Assembly (NCBI RefSeq): GCF_030263935.1
Contig: NZ_CP127162.1
Location: 1,063,501 to 1,127,500, forward strand
DNA length: 64,000 nucleotides
Source of the DNA: Paenibacillus polygoni
Lineage (GTDB): Bacteria; Bacillota; Bacilli; Paenibacillales; Paenibacillaceae
Direction: 5' to 3'
Part shown: piece by piece, positions 57,372 through 64,000 of the stretch
Numbering within the stretch: position 1 is the stretch's first letter
How the letters are laid out: each line of letters begins with the position of its first letter
Program-made: the position numbers and the translations under genes
The notes under the pieces: model-generated
Databases searched by the model: none
Told to the model about the DNA's origin: nothing
Seen by the model: the letters and a program-made list of their open reading frames with translations, nothing else

Positions 57372-57935
57372 ATGAGCTTGGACCAATTAAATGAAGAACA
57401 ACAATCAAAAATAATGAATATTCGTAAGCGTGTCATTCAAACCGTCGGAAAAAATATGGAATTGTACGGACTCACTTCTTCTGCAGGCCATTTATATGGA
57501 CTGCTCTTTTTTGCAAACCAACCCATGACGCTTGATGATATGGGAAGAGAAATGGAAATGAGTAAGACGAGTATGAGCACGAGCGTACGTAATCTTCTTG
57601 ATCTGCAAATGGTGAACAAGGTATGGAGTAAAGGTTCTCGTAAAGATCAGTACGAAGTGGAGTATGACTGGCATCAGACCTTTATGGATTACTTCACCAT
57701 TAAATGGAGACAAGCAGCAGAAAGTAATCTTCTTACATTTAGAAAAGCGATCGAAGAACTGAATAGGCTTTTAAAAGAACATGACGAAGATGAGAAGCTA
57801 TACGAGATTCTTTCTAGAGATAAGAAAAAGATGGAGGAAGCGGTAGCTTACTACAAGTGGCTGAACCGTTTGATTGATACCATGGAATCAGAAGAGATTT
57901 TCCAGCTTGTTCCTAAGGAAGAATTGGATAAGTAA
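57372..57935 (+). CDS. GbsR/MarR family regulator
   Basis: The 187-residue protein has a winged helix-turn-helix (TLDDMGREMEMSKTSMSTSVRNLLDL, then VWSKGSRKDQYE) and a helical C-terminal part, like GbsR and OpcR, which repress choline or betaine uptake and synthesis genes in B. subtilis. GGGAGG eight bases upstream fixes the ATG at 57372; the frame is open to 57294. It is divergent from opuA, so it probably controls that operon in response to choline or osmolyte. Confidence 0.87.
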   Translation: MSLDQLNEEQQSKIMNIRKRVIQTVGKNMELYGLTSSAGHLYGLLFFANQPMTLDDMGREMEMSKTSMSTSVRNLLDLQMVNKVWSKGSRKDQYEVEYDWHQTFMDYFTIKWRQAAESNLLTFRKAIEELNRLLKEHDEDEKLYEILSRDKKKMEEAVAYYKWLNRLIDTMESEEIFQLVPKEELDK

Positions 57936-57948
57936 ATGTAATCAAGAT

Positions 57949-57987
57949 AAGTCTCACTTTCTACAGTAGAAAGTTGGGGCTTTTTTT
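57949..57987 (+). terminator. Terminator after the gbsR-like gene
   Basis: CTTTCTA pairs with TAGAAAG around a CAG loop (57957-57973), with outer AAGTCTCA/TTGGGGCTT pairing and seven Ts after it. Confidence 0.75.
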
Positions 57988-58110
57988 GTTCGTTTCAAAC
58001 GATTTTGAGTATTCAATCATCCAGCTTGTCAGGCCAGTCTGCATAAATCGAACAAGTCCCTCATAAACATGTATCAATCAACTGAAAACAGTGTTAAAGG
58101 GGATGATGTC

Positions 58111-59292
58111 ATGCGCCGGATATCATGGATAATTGCCATGGTACTGTGCTTTTCAGGTCTGCTTACGGCTTGTGGACCAAAGGACGCAGAGTCAGTAGTA
58201 AAAGATTTGAACGAGGTCGTAGGGGAACTAGAAAGTTACAAAGGTTCGGGTGTAATGACACTGTATTCTGGAGAAACACCACAGGAGTACAAAGTAGAAG
58301 TATCGCATCAAAAACCTTCTTATTATCGTATTGCATTAACGAACGCGAAGAAAAATATTACACAAATTGTGCTGCGTAATGATGATGGCGTATTTGTTCT
58401 AACACCGAGTCTGAATAAAAGTTTCCGGTTTCAAAGCAACTGGCCGGACGATCAGGGTCAAGTCTATTTATATGAGACCCTTGTCCGCAGTATCATCGGT
58501 GATAATGCCCGTCAATTTGCAGACGAAGAGGAAAGTTATGTGTTTGACGTAGCTGCGAATTACAATACTCATTCGCTTGTTCGTCAAAAAATTTGGCTGG
58601 ACAAGAAAGATTATTCACCAAAACATGTTGCCGTATCAGATGCCAATGCTAACGTTGTCGTTGATGTAAAGTTTGATACATTTGAATTTGGTACGAAGTT
58701 TGAAAAAGACTCCTTTGATATGCAAAAGAACATGTCCGCTGGTAGTGGAGAGACACAGGCTCCTGAAGCAGGCAGTACTCCTACGATTAATGAAGATGTG
58801 AATACACCGGAAGTAACAGTTCCAGAAGAGCAGGATCCTGGAGTGGACGTTTCCGATCAGCCTGAATTAGGGAATCCAGGTGACGAGGTAGGGGGAGAAG
58901 TAAGCCCGGATGATAGTGCAGCTGCAGAAGAAGGAGCATCAAGTGAACTAGGAGACTTTGGCGTTATTGAGCCTACTTATCTTCCAAACGGAGTCAACAT
59001 GAAAGGCGAGCCGACCATTATGGAAACAGAAGATGATTATGCCGTCATGTTACGTTTCGAAGGAACATATAATTACACCATAATTGAAGCAAGACCACAA
59101 GACAGAGCCTCTTCGTATGCTGCTACAACACCTGTAGATCTAGGCTTCACTATTGGTATGATGACGACAGAACTGCCTCAGACATTAACGTGGTTTGATG
59201 AAGGAATGGAGTACCGTATTACAAGCGACAACCTCCCTGTAGCAGAAATGGTACAAATCGCCGCTTCTATGCAGGAGCAATCGGGTAAATAA
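58111..59292 (+). CDS. ydcC: YdcC-like lipoprotein (LolA-fold) of sporulation
   Basis: The 393-residue lipoprotein has a signal with lipobox LLTAC (Cys about 22), a LolA/LppX-like beta domain (about 30-215), an acidic, low-complexity linker rich in Glu, Pro and Asp (about 220-295) and a C-terminal DUF4367-type domain. The gene order ydcC-alr-ndoAI-ndoA is the same as in B. subtilis, where ydcC is a sporulation gene; relatives include the germination lipoprotein GerS of clostridia. AAAGGGG upstream supports the ATG at 58111; the frame is open to 58069. The acidic linker appears long for the family. Confidence 0.85.
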   Translation: MRRISWIIAMVLCFSGLLTACGPKDAESVVKDLNEVVGELESYKGSGVMTLYSGETPQEYKVEVSHQKPSYYRIALTNAKKNITQIVLRNDDGVFVLTPSLNKSFRFQSNWPDDQGQVYLYETLVRSIIGDNARQFADEEESYVFDVAANYNTHSLVRQKIWLDKKDYSPKHVAVSDANANVVVDVKFDTFEFGTKFEKDSFDMQKNMSAGSGETQAPEAGSTPTINEDVNTPEVTVPEEQDPGVDVSDQPELGNPGDEVGGEVSPDDSAAAEEGASSELGDFGVIEPTYLPNGVNMKGEPTIMETEDDYAVMLRFEGTYNYTIIEARPQDRASSYAATTPVDLGFTIGMMTTELPQTLTWFDEGMEYRITSDNLPVAEMVQIAASMQEQSGK

Positions 59293-59302
59293 TAGGTGAG
59301 AC

Positions 59303-59367
59303 AGGCGGATACCGAAAAATCTACGAAGTATTTCTTCGTAAATTAAACGGCTGTTCGCCTCTTTTTT
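59303..59367 (+). terminator. Terminator after ydcC
   Basis: An outer AGGCG/CGCCT stem with a nested TACGAAG-TATTT-CTTCGTA hairpin, then CTTTTTT (to 59367). Confidence 0.7.
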
Positions 59368-59541
59368 ATCCGCAGATTGTAGGCAAAATGGGACCCGGCG
59401 GCGAATATAACAATAAATGTATTTCCCTTTTCCTTATAGCAATCAAAATGCCCTGGTTATAGGGATTTGACAGTCGTGTTTCTCTCGCATACCATTAGTT
59501 TATTATTAGGTAGGAATTAAAATCAGGGAAGGTGACTTTGG

Positions 59542-60723
59542 GTGGAAGGACAGTATCGCCCGACCCAAGCTGAAATTAACTTGGATCATTTAAGACATAA
59601 TGTGAATGTATTTCGTGAGAATTTGCCAAAAGATGTGTTATTCAGTGCTTGTGTTAAGGCGAATGCTTACGGTCATGGTGCTGTAGAGACGTCAAAGGAA
59701 CTGGAAAGGATAGGAGTAGACTATCTCAACGTTGCTTTTCTTGACGAAGCCCTAGAACTGCGTAATGCAGGGATAAAAACACCAATACTTATACTGGGAT
59801 ATACACCACCGGAAGGGATCGAGATTGCATATCAAAACGATATTACGGTAACGGTATTTAGTGAGGAAGTGATCACAAGTATCGAAAACCTTGATCCTTC
59901 CGAAGACATACGCAAGCTGAAAGTGCATCTTAAGATTGACAGCGGGATGGGGCGTCTTGGAGTGATTACGGCAGAAGACGCAAAACAGGCAGCAGGCCGC
60001 CTGTCATGTCTTTCCTATGTAGAACTCGAAGGGGCATATACCCATTTTGCCAAAGCGGATGAAGAAAATAAAGACTATACACTGATGCAATATCAACGGT
60101 TCATGGATGTGATTAGCGCGCTGCGGGATTCAGGTTACAAGCTCCCGATCATACATACGGGTAACAGCGCTACTGCTATTGATACTCCGTCTCTTTCGCT
60201 GAATATGGTACGGGTAGGAATTAGCCTGTATGGTCTATATCCATCGGATGAAGTGGATAAGCAGAGCGTGCAATTACTCCCAGTGCTTTCACTAAAGACC
60301 AAGATTGTTTATGTAAAAAATGTTCCAGAACATTGGGGCATTAGTTACGGAACCAAGTATTATTCTTCAAATGAAGAAAGGATTGGAACCCTTCCTATCG
60401 GTTATGCAGATGGTTATTCCCGGATGCTGACCGGTAAAGCAGACGTTCTAATACGCGGCCACCGCGTCCCGGTCGTTGGTACCATTTGTATGGATCAGTG
60501 TATGGTGTCTTTGCAAACGTTAACGGATAAAGAAGATATTAAAGCTGGTGAAGAGGTTGTTCTCATCGGTCAGCAAATGGGCAGCACAATTACTGCCGAC
60601 GAGCTGGCATCGAAGATTGATACGATTAACTACGAAGTTCTGTGCATGATTGCAAATCGTGTCCCGCGTATTTATATCCGGGATGGAAAAGTCATCGCTC
60701 ACGTTAATGCCCTGTTATCCTAA
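59542..60723 (+). CDS. alr: Alanine racemase
   Basis: The 393-residue PLP enzyme makes D-alanine for peptidoglycan. The PLP lysine is K39 in VKANAYGHG; the second catalytic base Tyr lies in GISYGTKYY. The IDSGMGRLG, HTGNSATAI and VGTICMDQCM motifs are also present. It starts at a GTG with GGAAGGTGA upstream. It is followed by the ndoAI-ndoA pair, the order known in B. subtilis. Confidence 0.97.
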   Translation: MEGQYRPTQAEINLDHLRHNVNVFRENLPKDVLFSACVKANAYGHGAVETSKELERIGVDYLNVAFLDEALELRNAGIKTPILILGYTPPEGIEIAYQNDITVTVFSEEVITSIENLDPSEDIRKLKVHLKIDSGMGRLGVITAEDAKQAAGRLSCLSYVELEGAYTHFAKADEENKDYTLMQYQRFMDVISALRDSGYKLPIIHTGNSATAIDTPSLSLNMVRVGISLYGLYPSDEVDKQSVQLLPVLSLKTKIVYVKNVPEHWGISYGTKYYSSNEERIGTLPIGYADGYSRMLTGKADVLIRGHRVPVVGTICMDQCMVSLQTLTDKEDIKAGEEVVLIGQQMGSTITADELASKIDTINYEVLCMIANRVPRIYIRDGKVIAHVNALLS

Positions 60724-60943
60724 GTTTCGTGAAATTTCTGTGAAGAAAGAGGATATCGTCTAAAACCCGCGAATTGTGTAGATATTTATAAAAATGGATG
60801 ATGTACGTATTCGTTCATTCCGTTTATAATGAGTAATGCATACTTGATATACGCGGGGCATATATATCCTCTTGTATAAATTTCCTGAAATAACGTTATA
60901 CTGGTATACAGTGGCGTAGGTTTTGTGTGGGGGTGGAAGAGAC

Positions 60944-61225
60944 TTGACCAATGTACAGAACACCAAACGGATTATGATCAGTTTGCCAGATCATCTTTTG
61001 CAGGAAGTTGATGGGATCGTAGCAATGGAAAATTCGAACCGCAGTGAATTTATTAGGCAGGCTATGAAGCTGTATTTGATGGAGCGCAAGAAGCGTTACA
61101 TCAGAGAAACCATGCAGCGCGGCTACATGGAAATGGCCAAAATTAATTTGACCATGGCTTCCGAAGCCTTTCACGCGGAGGACGATGCAGACAGCACTCT
61201 GGGCCGCTTAGTGAGCGGGGTGTAA
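60944..61225 (+). CDS. ndoAI: Antitoxin EndoAI (ribbon-helix-helix)
   Basis: The 93-residue protein has an N-terminal ribbon-helix-helix DNA-binding fold (TKRIMISLPDHLLQEVDG, then NRSEFIRQAMKLYL) and a helical tail that binds the toxin. The TTG at 60944 is the likely start; the frame is open to 60923. It neutralises NdoA and probably represses the pair; the CTGGTATACAG near-palindrome at 60901-60911 is a candidate operator beside a TATACT -10 box. Confidence 0.9.
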   Translation: MTNVQNTKRIMISLPDHLLQEVDGIVAMENSNRSEFIRQAMKLYLMERKKRYIRETMQRGYMEMAKINLTMASEAFHAEDDADSTLGRLVSGV

Positions 61226-61228
61226 ACA

Positions 61229-61579
61229 TTGATCGTAAAACGCGGCGACGTATTTTTTGCGGATCTTTCACCCGTTGTTGGTTCCGAGCAAGGGGGAGTC
61301 AGACCGGTGCTTGTGATCCAGAATGATATCGGCAATCGTTTTAGTCCAACCTGCATCGTAGCTGCCATTACGGCACAGATTCAGAAGGCTAAATTGCCGA
61401 CCCACGTAGAAATTGATGCCGAAGCACATGGGTTTGACCGGGATTCTGTTGTTCTGCTGGAGCAGATTCGGACCATTGATAAGCAGCGTCTTACAGATAA
61501 GATTACGCATCTGGATGACGAGACGATGAAGCTTGTTAATGAATCGTTACAGATCAGCCTAGGTTTAATTGATTTTTAG
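61229..61579 (+). CDS. ndoA: Endoribonuclease toxin NdoA (MazF family)
   Basis: The 116-residue toxin starts at a TTG three bases after the antitoxin gene. It has the MazF pattern [14 protein letters not shown] start ([21 protein letters not shown]), [13 protein letters not shown] and the [10 protein letters not shown] segment with the catalytic Thr/Arg set. In B. subtilis the homologue cuts mRNA at UACAU. A strong terminator follows, so the module ends here. Confidence 0.96.
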   Translation: MIVKRGDVFFADLSPVVGSEQGGVRPVLVIQNDIGNRFSPTCIVAAITAQIQKAKLPTHVEIDAEAHGFDRDSVVLLEQIRTIDKQRLTDKITHLDDETMKLVNESLQISLGLIDF

Positions 61580-61590
61580 GTGAGCATAAG

Positions 61591-61626
61591 GAGCGAACAG
61601 TATTGCAGTACTGTTCGCTCTTTTTG
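61591..61626 (+). terminator. Terminator after ndoA
   Basis: GAGCGAACAGTA-TTGCAG-TACTGTTCGCTC, a perfect 12-bp stem, then TTTTTG. Confidence 0.92.
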
Positions 61627-61711
61627 CTATGTTTAGACATCTCATCAGTGTATCTTAACGTTTTTGTATTTATTTTAGATGGGGATGGAATCAGAAGGCG
61701 AAGATAGTACA

Positions 61712-61740
61712 TTGCATTTAAAATTAACGGATTCTATACT
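61712..61740 (+). promoter_or_regulatory. Promoter of the alpha-galactosidase gene
   Basis: TTGCAT (61712-61717), 17 bp, TATACT (61735-61740). Confidence 0.65.
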
Positions 61741-61775
61741 GGGAAAGAGGATTAGCAATTTCTACATTCGATTTT

Positions 61776-61789
61776 TGAAAGCGCTATTA
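61776..61789 (+). promoter_or_regulatory. Catabolite response element (cre) for CcpA
   Basis: TGAAAGCGCTATTA matches the ideal cre TGAAAGCGCTTTCA at 12 of 14 positions. It lies about 30 bp downstream of the predicted transcription start, where bound CcpA would block elongation. Confidence 0.65.
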
Positions 61790-61813
61790 AAAGACATGGG
61801 AGTGGATCACATC

Positions 61814-64000
61814 ATGGCGATTTTTTATAACGAAGATAAACGTATTTTCCATCTGCAAACAAAAACGGCTAGTTATGTATTTCAGGCTTTGCCTACAGGT
61901 CATCTGACTCAAATATATTATGGTAAAAGATTACGCGATAACGATTTCGCATGGATTCATGTGCGTGAGGAGCGTTGTTCTTTCAGCCCGAATCCGGTTC
62001 CGGAAGACCGGACAATCTCTTTTGATACCTTGCCTCAGGAGTACCCGGTATATGGCACGAGCGATTACCGCTCTCCGGCTTTTCAGCTTCGTCAGCCAAA
62101 CGGTTCGACGGTAACTGAATTTTTGTACAAAGATCACCAAATTGTAAGCGGAAAGCCTGCATTATCGGGACTTCCAGCGACGTATACGGAGCAGGATACC
62201 GAAGCGGATACGCTCATTGTGAAACTGGAAGATTCCGTAGCAGGAATCCAATTAGAGCTGACTTATACCGCATTTCAGGAATATGATGCGATCACACGCT
62301 CGGCACGAGTGATCAATATAGGGGATGCTACAAACGAAATTGTACGTGCTTTAAGTGCGAGTATTGATTTTCCTCATGCGAACTACGAATGGCTGCAGCT
62401 ATCAGGAGCTTGGACTAGAGAACGGAGTATTGTCCGCAAACCGCTCACTGTCGGCAATCAAAGTGTAGAAAGCCGTAGAGGTGCCAGCAGTCATCAACAA
62501 AATCCGTTTGCAGCACTATTAAGTCCGAATGCAACAGAAGATACAGGCGAAGTCTACGGATTCAGTCTTGTATACAGCGGTAATTTCATAGCACAAGCAG
62601 AAGTGGATCAGTTCCAAACGACACGTTTGTCCCTTGGCATTAACCCATTTGAATTTGGCTGGATTCTTGAGCCAGGCGAAGCTTTCCAGACACCGGAAGT
62701 AGTTATGGTATACTCTGACGAAGGACTTGGCAAAATGTCTCAAACATACCACAAGTTATACCGGGAGCGTCTCGCAAGAGGACAGCACCGCGATCAGGAA
62801 CGTCCGATTCTTGTTAATAACTGGGAAGCGACTTATTTTAACTTTACAGCGGACAAGATTGAAGACATTGCTCGCGCTGGGCAGGAACTTGGTATTGAAT
62901 TATTCGTTCTTGATGATGGTTGGTTTGGACATCGGGATAATGACAACTCCTCATTAGGCGATTGGTTTGTTGATAAAAATAAACTGCCTGAAGGGTTAAA
63001 CAATCTGGCTGAGCGTGTAACGGAGACCGGGATGCAGTTTGGCCTGTGGTTTGAGCCGGAGATGGTATCTCCAGATAGTGATCTTTATCGTAATCATCCA
63101 GATTGGTGCCTGCATATTCCAAATCGTCGCCGTACCGAAGGCAGACAGCAGCTCGTCCTTGATATGTCCCGTAAAGGTGTACAAGACGAAATCGTGCGTA
63201 TGGTGTCGGACATTTTGGCAAGTGCTCCGATCACGTACGTAAAATGGGATATGAATCGAAGCATGACAGAAGTCGGTTCCGCTTTATTGCCGCCAGAAAA
63301 ACAGAAAGAAACAGCTCACCGCTATATGCTCGGTTTGTATGATGTGATGGAGCGAATTACTTCGAGATTCCCGCACATTTTATTTGAAAGCTGTTCCGGT
63401 GGAGGAGGCAGATTTGACCCAGGAATGCTGTTCTACATGCCGCAAACATGGACAAGCGATAATACCGATGCTGTATCTCGTATGAAGATTCAGTATGGAA
63501 CAAGTCTTGTATATCCGATTAGCTCTATGGGTTCTCATATCTCAGCTGTCCCTAATCATCAGGTTGGCCGGATTACCTCTCTTGAAACCCGCGGTCATGT
63601 GGCCATGTCCGGTAACTTTGGATATGAGCTGGATCTGACGTTATTTGATGAGAACGATAAGAAAACGGTGCAGGAACAGGTTGCTCTATATAAAGAGATT
63701 CGTAAGACCGTACAATTCGGTGTGTTCCATCGTCTGCTGAACCCGTTTGAAGGGAACGAAGCGGCATGGATGTTTGTCTCACCGGATGGGGAAGATGTGG
63801 TCGTATTCTACTTCCGTGTACTGTCCGAACCGAATGCTCCGCTGCAGCGTTTGAAGCTGAAAGGACTTGATCCTGAACGTGATTATGCTGCTGTAGATGG
63901 AGAAGGCGTATATAGCGGGGATGCCCTGATGTATGCCGGTATTTCCGTAGGAAATAAAGTGGGAGATTATCATAGCGAGATGTACCGTTTTAAACGCGTA
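61814..64000 (+). CDS. Alpha-galactosidase, GH36 (cut by window end)
   Basis: The 729 residues visible cover the N-terminal beta-sandwich, the catalytic barrel and the start of the C-terminal domain of a GH36 alpha-galactosidase of the AgaN/RafA type; the gene runs off the right edge with no stop codon. The nucleophile is Asp 479 in VKWDMNRS and the acid/base is Asp 549 in SDNTDA, one residue from D478/D548 of Geobacillus AgaA as I recall them. LFVLDDGWFG and ESCSGGGGRFD are also present. The ATG at 61814 is preferred, with an in-frame ATG at 61796 possible. The enzyme frees galactose from raffinose-type sugars and is probably under catabolite control. Confidence 0.93.
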   Translation, partial: MAIFYNEDKRIFHLQTKTASYVFQALPTGHLTQIYYGKRLRDNDFAWIHVREERCSFSPNPVPEDRTISFDTLPQEYPVYGTSDYRSPAFQLRQPNGSTVTEFLYKDHQIVSGKPALSGLPATYTEQDTEADTLIVKLEDSVAGIQLELTYTAFQEYDAITRSARVINIGDATNEIVRALSASIDFPHANYEWLQLSGAWTRERSIVRKPLTVGNQSVESRRGASSHQQNPFAALLSPNATEDTGEVYGFSLVYSGNFIAQAEVDQFQTTRLSLGINPFEFGWILEPGEAFQTPEVVMVYSDEGLGKMSQTYHKLYRERLARGQHRDQERPILVNNWEATYFNFTADKIEDIARAGQELGIELFVLDDGWFGHRDNDNSSLGDWFVDKNKLPEGLNNLAERVTETGMQFGLWFEPEMVSPDSDLYRNHPDWCLHIPNRRRTEGRQQLVLDMSRKGVQDEIVRMVSDILASAPITYVKWDMNRSMTEVGSALLPPEKQKETAHRYMLGLYDVMERITSRFPHILFESCSGGGGRFDPGMLFYMPQTWTSDNTDAVSRMKIQYGTSLVYPISSMGSHISAVPNHQVGRITSLETRGHVAMSGNFGYELDLTLFDENDKKTVQEQVALYKEIRKTVQFGVFHRLLNPFEGNEAAWMFVSPDGEDVVVFYFRVLSEPNAPLQRLKLKGLDPERDYAAVDGEGVYSGDALMYAGISVGNKVGDYHSEMYRFKRV

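Overview
The window looks like the chromosome of a spore-forming member of the Bacillales, most likely Paenibacillus or a close relative. Supporting signs are strong AGGAGG-type ribosome binding sites, frequent TTG and GTG starts, U-rich intrinsic terminators, a SleB-type cell wall hydrolase, an H-type small acid-soluble spore protein, an SLH-anchored surface protein, and gene orders shared with Bacillus subtilis (yhgD-yhgE, tsaE-tsaB-rimI-tsaD-ABC-F-moaC-tatA-tatC-groES-groEL, and ydcC-alr-ndoAI-ndoA). I saw no rRNA, tRNA, CRISPR array, insertion sequence or intact prophage. The genus is inferred from gene content only.

Layout. 0-10.6 kb: SleB-like hydrolase, UPF0173 hydrolase, TetR regulator with its YhgE/Pip membrane protein, and the large subunit of glutamate synthase (gltB). 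10.8-17.3 kb is accessory: a short orphan protein, an XRE repressor, four palindromes of the type GATAC-N5-GTATC, an unidentified protein, a gene-poor stretch with a probable VanZ remnant, a membrane-anchored protein, an unlisted 42-residue membrane peptide, and a zinc-ribbon protein with an ABC exporter, followed by an AI-2E family permease. 17.3-21.5 kb: CorC/HlyC-type protein, cardiolipin synthase and a YitT protein. 21.6-26.1 kb: an NHEJ set in which ligase and polymerase are separate genes, with a CatE-like dioxygenase between ligase and Ku, next to an acidic protein and sspH.

26.2-37.2 kb is the conserved tRNA t6A, DnaA-box cluster, ABC-F, Moco, Tat and GroE block. 37.3-43.7 kb is a strain-variable insert: an unrecognised 147-residue protein and a 1,854-residue surface protein made of two tandem copies of a carbohydrate-binding/esterase module plus FN3 and three SLH domains. 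The insert is bracketed by two copies of the 3' end of mrp with its terminator. 43.7-51.1 kb is a formate dehydrogenase locus (fdhA, DUF1641, mrp on the minus strand; DUF2294, fdhD, moaA on the plus strand). moaA appears to start at an ATT codon. With moaC and mogA at 33 kb this gives much of the molybdenum cofactor pathway.

51.5-53.9 kb: quinone-detoxification type genes (MhqO-like dioxygenase, nitroreductase) separated by four 51-bp palindromic repeats, then an orphan holin-like protein. 54-58 kb: the OpuA-type glycine betaine importer with a divergent GbsR-family regulator. 58.1-61.6 kb: ydcC, alanine racemase and the NdoAI/NdoA (MazEF) toxin-antitoxin pair. From 61.8 kb to the edge: a GH36 alpha-galactosidase, cut by the window end, behind a good promoter and a catabolite response element.

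The most interesting signals are the local XRE regulon with its hidden membrane peptide, the mrp-tail duplication around the duplicated esterase gene, the 51-bp hairpin array with compensatory changes, the ATT-start moaA, the split NHEJ ligase with its interposed dioxygenase, and the DnaA-box cluster downstream of tsaD.
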